Assembly (NCBI RefSeq): GCF_000227765.1
Contig: NZ_JH165159.1
Span: 1,033,746 to 1,071,586, forward strand
Reading direction: 5' to 3'
Origin: Neisseria wadsworthii 9715
GTDB lineage: Bacteria; Pseudomonadota; Gammaproteobacteria; Burkholderiales; Neisseriaceae
Length of the DNA stretch: 37,841 nt
Shown here piece after piece: positions 31,183-37,841 of this stretch. A model generated the notes under the pieces. The model did not search any database, had not been told where the DNA came from, and was given only the letters and a program-made list of their open reading frames with translations. A program made the translations under genes and the position numbers. How positions within the stretch are numbered: position 1 is the first letter of the stretch; each line of letters opens with the position of its first letter.

Positions 31183-31213
31183 AAAACCGCCTGTGGATTT
31201 TACGGGCGGTTTC
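31183..31213 (-). terminator. Intrinsic terminator (ubiX unit)
   Basis: On the minus strand AAACCGCC and GGCGGTTT pair around a 13-nt loop and run into TTGTTTT. It lies 145 nt after the small-peptide stop and 60 nt before the next gene start, so it probably closes the ubiX transcript. It could also act as an attenuator for the downstream gene. Confidence 0.65.
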
Positions 31214-31236
31214 TTGTTTGGTGTTCAATTGCTGCT

Positions 31237-31248
31237 TTCAGACAGGCA
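31237..31248 (-). repeat. DNA uptake sequence (single, wadDUS)
   Basis: Exact TTCAGACAGGCA between the small-peptide gene and the terminator. Confidence 0.85.
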
Positions 31249-31356
31249 CAAACAGATACCGCGCATTGCTGCGGTACCAATAAAAATAAGTGTTTGTGCG
31301 GATGGTGTTCATATAAAAGCTTTCGTAGGCTTAAAACTGAGTTAGTTGGGCGAAGA

Positions 31357-31437
31357 TTAAAACAGTTTGTCTAGAATTGTCAATATCCATTTGACAAAAG
31401 CTGCAATCATGCCGACAAATTCGCGCAATCCTTCCAT
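31357..31437 (-). CDS. 26-residue amphipathic peptide, delta-hemolysin/PSM-like
   Basis: A reading frame that starts on the base after the ubiX stop (TAA ATG), with GGGGGG five nt before the ATG, so it should be translated by coupling. The peptide starts MEGLREFVGM and ends FVKWILTILDKLF. On a helical wheel Glu2, Arg5, Glu6, Gly9, Lys16, Thr20, Asp23 and Lys24 form one narrow face, and Leu, Phe, Val and Ile occupy the rest: an almost ideal amphipathic helix with zero net side-chain charge. The FVKWI core and spacing resemble LVKWI of staphylococcal delta-hemolysin. It may be a membrane-active or membrane-bound peptide. The resemblance could be convergence; expression is not shown. Confidence 0.55.
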   Translation of the reverse strand: MEGLREFVGMIAAFVKWILTILDKLF

Positions 31438-32055
31438 TTATTCCCCCCATTTTGGCATAAGTGTGTGCTCTATGCGCAATTGATCGAGAATTCTGGCAAC
31501 AACGAAGTCGATTGAGTCGTTTAATGTCTTCGGATGGTGGTAAAAGCCGGGCGACGGGGGCAGAATAACGGCGCCCAATTGTGAAAGTTTGAGCAGGTTT
31601 TCCAAATGCAGCGACGATAAAGGGGTTTCGCGCGGCACGAGAATCAGAGGGCGGCGCTCTTTGATGGCCACGTCGGCGGCGCGTTCGATAAGATGGTCGG
31701 ACGTACCGTGCGCGATTGCGGCAACCACGCCCATGCTGGCAGGGCAGACAATCATGGCATCGGCCGGGTTGGTGCCGGAAGCGGGCGGGGCAAACCATTC
31801 GTCTTTACCGAACACACGCAGTTTTTCCGGGGAAACTTGGAATTTTTCGCACAGCATTTCGCGGCAGACTGCCGTGTTGGCAGGCAGGGAAAGCCCCATT
31901 TCCTGCTGCGCCACCACTTGGGCGGCTTGGGAATAAAGTAGCCACACGGTTTTATCGGCTTTAAGCAGGCATTCGAGCAGGCGTATGCCGTAGGGCATGC
32001 CGGAGGCGCCTGTAAAGGCAAGTGTAACAGTTTGGATGGAGCCGTTGGCTGTCAT
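31438..32055 (-). CDS. ubiX: Flavin prenyltransferase
   Basis: Makes the prenylated FMN cofactor used by the decarboxylase UbiD in ubiquinone synthesis. The 205-residue protein has the family start LAFTGASGMPYGIRLLE (FMN-binding), IVCPASMGVVAAIAHGTSDHLIERAADV and VPRETPLSSLHLENLLKL, with the C-terminal PPSPGFYHHPKTLNDSIDFVV. Length is typical. Its last codons read into a GGGGGG run that doubles as ribosome site for the small peptide gene directly after the stop. ubiD is not in the window. Confidence 0.95.
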   Translation of the reverse strand: MTANGSIQTVTLAFTGASGMPYGIRLLECLLKADKTVWLLYSQAAQVVAQQEMGLSLPANTAVCREMLCEKFQVSPEKLRVFGKDEWFAPPASGTNPADAMIVCPASMGVVAAIAHGTSDHLIERAADVAIKERRPLILVPRETPLSSLHLENLLKLSQLGAVILPPSPGFYHHPKTLNDSIDFVVARILDQLRIEHTLMPKWGE

Positions 32056-32097
32056 TGCGGGACTATCGTTGTGAAAAAACGCTGATTATACAGAAAT

Positions 32098-32388
32098 TTA
32101 AAACAGGCCGAAATAATGGCAGATGTAGCCGGTAAGTATAACCGGCGGCAGGAAAAGCCGGGCAAATTGCCGTTTGACTTGAGGCTGCTCTTTCAGGTGT
32201 GCGGCCAGAAATTTGAATAAAACATATTTAAACAAAAATACGCACTCGCAAGCCAGAATGATACCGTAAGTGAGATGATTGGCCGGTGTTTGGGCGGGAT
32301 TGAACGTGAAATAAACGATGGTGACCAGCGGAATCAAACATACGGCCAGCCAATGGAAGAGCATGTTGTTTGCAGAAGCTGCGTTCAT
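32098..32388 (-). CDS. Small membrane protein, unknown
   Basis: A 96-97-residue protein starting MNAASANNMLFHWLAV, with about three membrane segments (HWLAVCLIPLVTIVYFTF; LTYGIILACECVFLFKYVLF; LFLPPVILTGYICHYFGLF). Between the last two lies a basic loop (HLKEQPQVKRQFAR). ATG 32388 is chosen over a longer TTG frame. It lies 42 nt before ubiX on the same strand, so cotranscription is possible. I recognise no family. Confidence 0.65.
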   Translation of the reverse strand: MNAASANNMLFHWLAVCLIPLVTIVYFTFNPAQTPANHLTYGIILACECVFLFKYVLFKFLAAHLKEQPQVKRQFARLFLPPVILTGYICHYFGLF

Positions 32389-32448
32389 AAATTCTTGATG
32401 ATGGGAGGAGATATAAAAAACGGGGATTATTTTAGCGGACAAAGAAGA

Positions 32449-32480
32449 TGCCTGTCTGAAAAATTATTTTCAGATAGGCA
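32449..32480 (-). terminator. Imperfect uptake-sequence hairpin terminator (DASS gene)
   Basis: Exact wadDUS at 32449-32460 pairs with a copy carrying one change (TTCAGATAGGCA, 32469-32480); the G-T pair keeps the RNA stem on one strand. It lies about 23 nt beyond the stop at 32504. Confidence 0.7.
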
Positions 32481-32503
32481 TGGTTCAGATTTATCACTAT
32501 GGC

Positions 32504-33913
32504 TTACATTAAAAAGAAGTATGCCCATATACCTACTAGAAGAACGCACAACAGGTTGAGCAATATGCCTGCACGCATCATATCTTTCTGAGTTACCAAA
32601 CCGGTACCGAATACGATGGCATTGGGTGGCGTGGCAACCGGCAGCATAAATGCACAGGAAGCACCGATGCCGATAATCATAACCAACACTTCTTTAGGCA
32701 GGCCCATTTGTGTAGCGACGCTGCCGAAAATGGGTACGAGCAGTGCTGCAGAGGCGGTGTTGCTGGTAAATTCAGTTAGGAAGATGATAAATGCGGCCAC
32801 AGCCAATACGACAATAAACGGATGTGCCAGAACGAAAGCCGTTGCCATTTCCTGACCGAGCACGGCGGAAGCGCCGGAATGTTTTAAAAGATTACTCAAG
32901 GCAATCCCGCCGCCAAACAGCATCAATACGCCCCAGTCAGTGTTGCGTGCCACTTCGCGCCAGCGAACGGTGCCGAACACCACCACTGCGGCTGCAGCAC
33001 ACAAAGCAATGAATGAATCCGGGTTAATAATGCCGAATTTTTCTTTCAACGTGCCGCTCATAATCCACGCAGCTGCCGTTACGATGAAAATAATGATGGT
33101 AATAATGCGGTGCAGCGTCCACGGAATATGTTCTTCTTTTACTTGGACACGCTTGGAAAAATCGGGTTTTAAAATAACGTATAAAGAAAGTAGCATCAGA
33201 GGCAGAATCAGAATCATCATGGGCAGAGCCAATTTCATCCAGCCGGCAAAGTCCAAATCAAGCGCTTTGGCTGCGATGTTGTTGGGCGGAGAGCCAACAA
33301 CCGTGCCTAAGCCGCCAATGCTGGCGCAATAAGCAATGCCCAGTAAAACGAACACAAACGTTTTGCGGTCTTTCTCTTTATCGAGATGATCCATTAATCC
33401 CAAAGCCAAAGGCAGCATCATCGCCGCGGTGGCCGTGTTGCTGATCCACATGGATAAAAATGCTGTGGCGGCAAATATGAGCAAGACCGCCACCAGCATA
33501 TTGCCTCGAGAAAGGGAAATCAGCCAAACTGCAATTTTACGGTCGATGCGCTGCATATGCAGGGAGGTAGCCAGTGCGAAACCGCCGAAAAACACATAAA
33601 TAATCGGGTCGGCAAAGCTAGCCAGCGCCTGCTTGGTATTCATTTCGGGAATGTGGAATAAAACGGCCAAAATCGGCACCATCAAAGCGGTTACCGTGAT
33701 GTGAACAGCTTCGGTAAACCACATAATTGCCACAAAGCATAAGATGGACAAGCCTTTGTTGACGGTGTCTTCATAAGGCAGAATCATATAAACAATCGCG
33801 CTGATAACGGCTGCGATAATAGTAATCAGCAATCCTTTGAAGTTGGTAATCGGCGCTTGTGCGCTTAGCAACTCGGTATTTTCAGGCAGGCTTTGTTTAG
33901 GGCTCTCGCTCAT
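32504..33913 (-). CDS. DASS (SLC13/INDY) family sodium-carboxylate symporter
   Basis: A 469-residue inner-membrane transporter with about eleven helices and two repeated halves. Each half carries the family's SNT motif: WISNTATAAMMLPLALG (about residues 155-171) and FTSNTASAALLVPIFG (about 382-397), which bind substrate carboxylate and Na+. GSPPNNIAAKAL and ATPPNAIVFGTG are the paired loops that follow. Likely substrates are succinate, malate, fumarate or citrate, but sequence alone does not decide. AAGGAA precedes the ATG. It is a single-gene unit with a ~180-nt AT-rich leader. Confidence 0.92.
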   Translation of the reverse strand: MSESPKQSLPENTELLSAQAPITNFKGLLITIIAAVISAIVYMILPYEDTVNKGLSILCFVAIMWFTEAVHITVTALMVPILAVLFHIPEMNTKQALASFADPIIYVFFGGFALATSLHMQRIDRKIAVWLISLSRGNMLVAVLLIFAATAFLSMWISNTATAAMMLPLALGLMDHLDKEKDRKTFVFVLLGIAYCASIGGLGTVVGSPPNNIAAKALDLDFAGWMKLALPMMILILPLMLLSLYVILKPDFSKRVQVKEEHIPWTLHRIITIIIFIVTAAAWIMSGTLKEKFGIINPDSFIALCAAAAVVVFGTVRWREVARNTDWGVLMLFGGGIALSNLLKHSGASAVLGQEMATAFVLAHPFIVVLAVAAFIIFLTEFTSNTASAALLVPIFGSVATQMGLPKEVLVMIIGIGASCAFMLPVATPPNAIVFGTGLVTQKDMMRAGILLNLLCVLLVGIWAYFFLM

Positions 33914-34088
33914 TTATTGTTCCTTGTTGATTATTGTGAAGGTTTTTATATTCGGTTCCGACTTATTTTTTTGCTTGAAATTTAATCAGGCAATCTTGGA
34001 AAAATTACAAAAATTGAGAGTTTGTAATTGTATGTAGTATAAAGTTAACTTCATGGAAAAAGCAAATCGTTTTATTTTTGCGCAATAA

Positions 34089-34124
34089 AATGCCTGTCTG
34101 AATATGTCTTTCAGACAGGCATTT
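34089..34124 (-). terminator. Uptake-sequence hairpin terminator
   Basis: wadDUS at 34091-34102 and complement at 34110-34121 with AAAA/TT flanks and a 7-nt loop. It lies beyond the stop of the small secreted protein gene (34193) by 70 nt. Confidence 0.75.
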
Positions 34125-34192
34125 GAGTTGTCGGAATGGATTTTATACAGCTGTGAGCCGCATGCTTTCATGTTTGGCGACGGATACGGCGA

Positions 34193-34522
34193 TTAATAAC
34201 AGCTTTGTGCAAACCCTTTTGCATTATGTTGGCAGAAACGGCCTTCATGTGGATTCCAGCGGTAGCCTGCGCCTTCTCCGTTGGCAATTTTCTTAGGTTT
34301 GGATGCTTTCGGGGCTTTGGCGGAATGGTTGTTGTTTTTGGCTGATTTTATGGATTTTTTGGCATGAAAGCGTTTGAGTTCGTCACAAGAGGGGGTGCCG
34401 TTACGGTCTTTTAACAAAGAGCCTTGCTCAATCCGGCAGGCACGCTCCAATCTTTCTTGCTCGAAAGCGTGGGCATCGAAAGTAAGAAACAGAAATAATA
34501 AAGGGATAGCATATTTTGACAT
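34193..34522 (-). CDS. Small secreted basic protein, unknown
   Basis: A 109-residue precursor with a signal peptide (MSKYAIPLLFLFLTFDAHA, cleavage after residue 19). The mature protein has four cysteines: ACRIEQGSL, PSCDEL, then a Lys/Ser/Ala-rich linker (KKSIKSAKNNNHSAKAPK), and FCQHN and SCY at the end. Paired cysteines suggest two disulfides in the periplasm. GGAAAA precedes the ATG at 34522; a TTG four codons upstream is less likely. I recognise no named family. Confidence 0.7.
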   Translation of the reverse strand: MSKYAIPLLFLFLTFDAHAFEQERLERACRIEQGSLLKDRNGTPSCDELKRFHAKKSIKSAKNNNHSAKAPKASKPKKIANGEGAGYRWNPHEGRFCQHNAKGFAQSCY

Positions 34523-34584
34523 GGCGTTTTCCAATGATTCCGTTAATGTGATGGGTTACTTGATGGGGCTGAAGTAGATTAGCC

Positions 34585-35262
34585 CTAAATATCACACCAA
34601 AGCCGTAGAGTTTTTAACTGCTGCTTTGGTGTCCCGAAGTTAAAACGAAACTCACATTCTTTCAAGAACAGAGGAAAAGACAAGAACAGAGGAAAAGATT
34701 TTCGATTGATTCCGTTGTATTCGCGCAAGACACGTTTCGCCTGATTCCAAAAATTCTCAATGCCGTTGATATGGTTTTGCCGGTCGGCAAACTTTTTGCT
34801 GTGATTAATCCTGTGATGGTGAAAACCGCTGACATCCAACACGTCGTAACTGCTCAAGCAGTCCGTATAAACTACGCTGTCAGGCGTGATTTTCCTCGTA
34901 ATAACAGGAAAAGGAAATAAGCTTTCTCGTTGAGCATTGTTCACGAGAACCGTATAAACCTTGCCTCCACGTTTAAGGATACCGAAAGCCACCACTTTAC
35001 CTGCTGCTCCCCTACCGCGCTTTCCTGTACGCTTACCGCCGAAATAGTTCTCATCCAATTCTATAGCGCTCTCAAAAACCTGATCTGCTTTCAAAGCCAA
35101 ATGATGGCTGATAACAAGACGGATTTTGCGGTAGAAGAGAATGGCCGTATTGGGCTGAATAGCCAAGATATCGGCAGCAGAACGTGCGGTTACTTCCAAT
35201 ACAAAATATTCAAGCAGTTTTCTTTGCAGACTCTTCTTTAGCTTACAGTGGGTTATCTTCAT
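34585..35262 (-). CDS. IS1016-like transposase
   Basis: A 225-residue DDE transposase of the ISXO2-like/IS1595 group. The N-terminal part (residues 1-60) has a helix-turn-helix-like region (TARSAADILAIQPNTAILF). The catalytic acids appear in AIELDENYFGG, VVYTDCLSSYDVLDVS and HINGIENFWNQAKRVLREYNGI. A six-residue duplication (SFPLFL twice) near the C-terminus comes from an 18-bp tandem repeat (34663-34680, 34681-34698), just before KECEFRFN. The frame stays open, so the enzyme may or may not be active. It fills the element between its inverted repeats. Confidence 0.88.
   Translation of the reverse strand: MKITHCKLKKSLQRKLLEYFVLEVTARSAADILAIQPNTAILFYRKIRLVISHHLALKADQVFESAIELDENYFGGKRTGKRGRGAAGKVVAFGILKRGGKVYTVLVNNAQRESLFPFPVITRKITPDSVVYTDCLSSYDVLDVSGFHHHRINHSKKFADRQNHINGIENFWNQAKRVLREYNGINRKSFPLFLSFPLFLKECEFRFNFGTPKQQLKTLRLWCDI
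34663..34698. repeat. 18-bp tandem duplication in the transposase gene
   Basis: CAAGAACAGAGGAAAAGA occurs twice in a row. It adds six in-frame residues to the transposase. Confidence 0.85.
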
Positions 35263-35307
35263 TTGGGCAGCCTATCATGACTGCTAATCTACTTCAGCCC
35301 CAAATTT

Positions 35308-35464
35308 TATAGTCAATTAACACATTTTTGATACAAGGCAGTAAGCCGTAAACAGTATAGTTGGTAAGGGACTGATTGTGTTGCTGCTTTAGCAGCTTAC
35401 AAAATCGTTCTCTTTGGGTTAAGGCGCAGTAACGCCGTAGCAAAAGTTAAGTTGATTGGCTATA
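35308..35464 (-). repeat. Correia-like repeat, full length
   Basis: A 157-bp element bounded by TATAGTCAATTAA and the complement of TATAGCCAATCAACTTAA. Read on the minus strand its order is the same as in the copies at 23059 and 37738: GCGTTACTGCGCC, AAAGAGAACGATTTTGTAAG, then a GCTGCTAAAGCAGC hairpin. The remaining ~300 nt up to ltgA hold a TTGACA (35581-35586) without a well-placed -10 and no gene. Confidence 0.75.
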
Positions 35465-35772
35465 TGGCTGTGGAACTCTGAATCTTTTCATAATGCGTTG
35501 GTTTGCCTTACAGTACGATCTATATTGTTTGCGGCTTACCGCCACATTTGAAATATTAATGATCGGCTGTTTTCCAATTATTGACACAAACTCAGATTTA
35601 AAAAATGTAAAGATTTGTTTATTGTATGAGCTGTCCGCTTAAATCGCTTAGAATTTCAAGTCTGATTTTTAAAATGATCAAATCTAAACAATATAGGCTG
35701 TGAAGCGGGGCTATTTGTTCGGCTTGCCAGCTGAATCTGAATAATATTAATTTAACAGAAGAATATCTTAAG

Positions 35773-37638
35773 ATGATGCAAAACCGTATTTTCAAGCTCA
35801 CGATTGTGGCGGTTGCCGTTACGGCTTTGGCTTCTTGTTCGTCCCGCGAGCAGCGTGTAGAGCCGGTAAAGCGTGGAGCAGATGCCACGCACAGCGGCGT
35901 ACATTTGCCAATAGTCAGAGCCACTGAGTCTCCCAGTAAAATTTTATCTGACTATCAAATGTATCAAAGCGTATTGGATGCCATCAAGCTTGATGATGAT
36001 GTATTGCCTTCGCAGTTTCTGAGTCTCGCAGATAATAATAGTGCGATGGCTGAAAATGTTCGTAATGAGTGGCTGAAAAGCTTGGGCAAGCGCGGCCAAT
36101 GGGCGCAGTTTCAGCAGCAATTTGCCAAGCTGGATAAAGCAGGCCGTGTGCAGGAGGTATCCTGCTACGCCGAATACAATGAGTTGATGCAGGGAAAAAG
36201 AAGCGAACTGGCTAAGAAAATTGTTGGTGAGCTGGGTAGACAGGCAACAGGCTGTACCTTGTTGGTAGAAGAATCGGCAAAGCGCGGGCAGCTGGATACG
36301 CAAAGTGCCTGGCGCCGCGTAAGAGGCTTGATCAGCAACAATCAAATCACAGATGCACGCAATCTGGCCGCTGCGCTGGGTAGCCCGCTGGATGGCTTTG
36401 AAGGGCCGGGCGCACAAGAAAAATTGTTGGTCAATGTGATTAGCCCTTCTGCCCAGAAAAACGGCTCTGCGGCAAGCCGTTTGAGTGATTTGGATGGCAT
36501 GCTTACCCGTGAACAGAGCGGTTTTGCTTGGGGGGTGCTGGGTTATGCAGAGGCTAAAAAACAGAATTTTTCTACTGCGTTGAACTATTACAACCGCGCC
36601 GATAAAAAGCAATTGTCCGACGATCAGTTTGAATGGTATGCCCGCTCGGCTTTGCGTTTTTCCCGCTGGGGTGATTTGGCCAGTATTATCGAAAGTATGC
36701 CTGAGCACTTGAAAAAGAAACCGGATTGGCAATATTGGCTGGCACGCAGTTTGGCTGCTCAAGGCAATAGCGGCCGTGCGAAAAGTTTATACTCTCAGGC
36801 TGCCCAATCAGGACGTAATTTCTATGCCGTGATGTCGATGGAGGAATTGGGCCAACGGGTCAGCGCTAAAAATAATGTGTCGGATGCTTCGAAAAAAGAT
36901 GTGAAAAAACTGGCGCAAGACGGAGCGATTGACCGCGCGCTGAACCTTTTCCAAGCCAGCCAAACATCGGGCGATTGGAAAATGCGCCGCCAAGCCCAGG
37001 CAGAGTGGCGTTTTGCCATCCGCGGTTTTAATGAAGATACTTTATTGGCCGCTGCGCAACTTGCTTTTGACAAAGGTTTCTATGAAATGGCTGTAAATAC
37101 GGCCGACAGCACCAATCAGAAGTTGAATTACACGCTCCGTTATATCTCGCCGTTTAAAGATATTACCGTGCGTTATGCGAATCAAGTAGGCATTGATCCG
37201 GCTTGGGTATATGGTCTTATCCGTCAAGAGAGCCGGTTCATGCTGGGCGCGCAATCCAGCGTCGGTGCGCAAGGTTTGATGCAGGTTATGCCTGCAACTG
37301 CACGTGAAATTGCCGGCAAAATCGGTATGGACAGCAGCGAGTTATATACTATGGACGGCAATATCCGCATGGGTACTTGGTATATGGCGGATGCCAAACG
37401 CCGCTTGCAGAACAATGAAGTGATGGCCACAGCCGGCTATAACGCAGGGCCGGGCCGGGCACGCAACTGGCAGGCGGCTATGCCGCTGGAAGGCGCGATT
37501 TATGCGGAAACCATTCCGTTTAATGAAACCCGTGACTATGTGAAAAAAGTGATGACCAATGCGACTTATTACGCAACAATGTTTAATGAGCCGCAAACAT
37601 CGCTGAAACAGCGTATGGGTACTGTGCCCGGGCGTTAA
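35773..37638 (+). CDS. ltgA: Soluble-type lytic transglycosylase LtgA (lipoprotein)
   Basis: Cleaves the glycan of peptidoglycan to 1,6-anhydro-muropeptides, releasing fragments and recycling the wall. The 621-residue precursor has a lipobox LASC (Cys22), a long alpha-helical superhelix of the Slt70 'U' type (about residues 60-440) and a C-terminal catalytic domain with the glutamate in LIRQESRF (Glu486), followed by QSSVGAQGLMQVMPATARE, GTWYMADAKRRL and ATAGYNAGPGRA. The order and wording match LtgA of the gonococcus as I recall it. ATG at 35773 or 35776 are both possible. It ends with a single uptake sequence and a strong non-uptake terminator. Confidence 0.93.
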   Translation: MMQNRIFKLTIVAVAVTALASCSSREQRVEPVKRGADATHSGVHLPIVRATESPSKILSDYQMYQSVLDAIKLDDDVLPSQFLSLADNNSAMAENVRNEWLKSLGKRGQWAQFQQQFAKLDKAGRVQEVSCYAEYNELMQGKRSELAKKIVGELGRQATGCTLLVEESAKRGQLDTQSAWRRVRGLISNNQITDARNLAAALGSPLDGFEGPGAQEKLLVNVISPSAQKNGSAASRLSDLDGMLTREQSGFAWGVLGYAEAKKQNFSTALNYYNRADKKQLSDDQFEWYARSALRFSRWGDLASIIESMPEHLKKKPDWQYWLARSLAAQGNSGRAKSLYSQAAQSGRNFYAVMSMEELGQRVSAKNNVSDASKKDVKKLAQDGAIDRALNLFQASQTSGDWKMRRQAQAEWRFAIRGFNEDTLLAAAQLAFDKGFYEMAVNTADSTNQKLNYTLRYISPFKDITVRYANQVGIDPAWVYGLIRQESRFMLGAQSSVGAQGLMQVMPATAREIAGKIGMDSSELYTMDGNIRMGTWYMADAKRRLQNNEVMATAGYNAGPGRARNWQAAMPLEGAIYAETIPFNETRDYVKKVMTNATYYATMFNEPQTSLKQRMGTVPGR

Positions 37639-37642
37639 TTTT

Positions 37643-37654
37643 TTCAGACAGGCA
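37643..37654 (-). repeat. DNA uptake sequence (single, wadDUS)
   Basis: Exact TTCAGACAGGCA five nt after the ltgA stop. It has no partner; the terminator is a separate hairpin. Confidence 0.85.
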
Positions 37655-37671
37655 TTTTAGTTGTTAGCTTT

Positions 37672-37705
37672 AAAAGCCCATCACATTGATAGTGATGGGC
37701 TTTTT
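37672..37705 (+). terminator. Intrinsic terminator (ltgA)
   Basis: AAAAGCCCATCAC (37672-37684) and GTGATGGGCTTTT (37692-37704) form a 13-bp stem with a 7-nt loop, ending in a T run. Confidence 0.9.
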
Positions 37706-37737
37706 AGTTTAGGGTTTGTATTAATGTGTCGATTGAC

Positions 37738-37841
37738 TATAGCAAATGAACTTAACTTTTGCTACGGCGTTACTGCGCCTTAGCTCAAAGAGAACGATTT
37801 TGTAAGCTGCTGAAGCAGCAACACCATCAGTTCCGTACTAT
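37738..37841 (+). repeat. Correia-like repeat, cut by the window end
   Basis: Starts TATAGCAAATGAACTTAACT and continues through GCGTTACTGCGCCTTAGCTC, GAGAACGATTTTGTAAG, and a GCTGCTGAAGCAGC hairpin to the last base. It is the same family and orientation as the copy at 23059. The left flank GATTGAC continues the element's own terminal motif, suggesting nested or repeated insertion. Confidence 0.75.

Larger units (their letters stand above)
34565..35301. mobile_element. IS1016-like insertion sequence (IS1595 family)
   Basis: A 737-bp element with perfect 19-bp terminal inverted repeats, GGGGCTGAAGTAGATTAGC (34565-34583) and its complement (35283-35301), and one transposase gene. I see no target duplication: the left flank reads TTACTTGAT and the right flank AAATTTTATAG. 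The right end is 6 nt from a Correia-like repeat, so either a rearrangement removed a duplication or this copy is old. Confidence 0.85.

Noticed and set aside
31124-31228. N-terminal extension of the 171-residue protein
   Set aside because: It runs through a terminator hairpin and begins at a TTG without ribosome site; AAGGAAG precedes the ATG at 31123.
33986-34171. 61-codon frame across an uptake-sequence hairpin
   Set aside because: It is made largely of the hairpin itself and lacks start signals.
34557-35309. Target-site duplication around the IS1016-like element
   Set aside because: The eight bases on each side do not match, even allowing one or two changes.
35581-35586. TTGACA as a definite ltgA promoter
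   Set aside because: No -10 sequence lies at a usual distance, so the perfect -35 alone is not enough.
1-37841. CRISPR array, rRNA or tRNA genes
   Set aside because: I saw no regularly spaced repeats, no rRNA-like sequence and no convincing tRNA cloverleaf or T-loop sequence on either strand.

Overview
The window comes from a Neisseriaceae chromosome, most likely Neisseria wadsworthii or a close relative. The 12-mer TGCCTGTCTGAA (or its complement TTCAGACAGGCA) occurs about 39 times exactly by my reading. This is the 'TG-wadDUS' dialect of the Neisseria DNA uptake sequence. Most copies are inverted pairs just after stop codons, where they form terminator hairpins. The gene content (ltgA, glmM, folP, lysC and an IS1016-like element) and four to five Correia-type (CREE/NEMIS-like) repeats also fit Neisseria.

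Layout. 1-5 kb: proS, a fumarylacetoacetase-family gene, then lysC and rph on the minus strand. 5-9.2 kb: yicC, a methyltransferase gene, a trp-type attenuator with leader peptide ahead of a lone trpB, yhbY, rlmE. 9.2-16.7 kb: ftsH, folP, glmM, a dedA-family gene, speB and ansA, all on the plus strand. 16.7-19 kb: three small envelope genes on the minus strand and an AT-rich stretch of almost 800 bp without a convincing gene. 19-23 kb: dapF, a membrane protein, cysK, a lipoprotein and a thioesterase. 23-26 kb: a large exported M16 zinc-protease-like protein. 26-27.6 kb: a small RTX-repeat protein unusually rich in cysteine. 27.6-34.5 kb, minus strand: a DUF3108 protein, purN, a LysE/ArgO exporter, a BamE-like lipoprotein, an unknown gene, ubiX followed directly by a 26-codon amphipathic peptide gene, a membrane protein, a DASS carboxylate transporter and a small secreted protein. 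34.5-37.8 kb: an IS1016-like element abutting a Correia-like repeat, then ltgA, a terminator and another Correia-like repeat cut by the window end.

Most genes are housekeeping and seem to be single-gene transcription units closed by uptake-sequence hairpins. Short operon-like groups are folP-glmM (possibly separate), speB-ansA, dapF-membrane protein, purN-DUF3108 and ubiX-small peptide.

The less ordinary items are: the 19-cysteine RTX protein with its Lys/Asp/Trp tandem repeat; the delta-hemolysin/PSM-like 26-residue peptide coupled to ubiX; the transcription attenuator of trpB; a 60-bp uptake-sequence-bracketed element with a conserved 36-nt core in two places; and a Correia-like repeat family with a composite palindromic member. 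All family assignments come from reading motifs and remembered family features. No database search was run.
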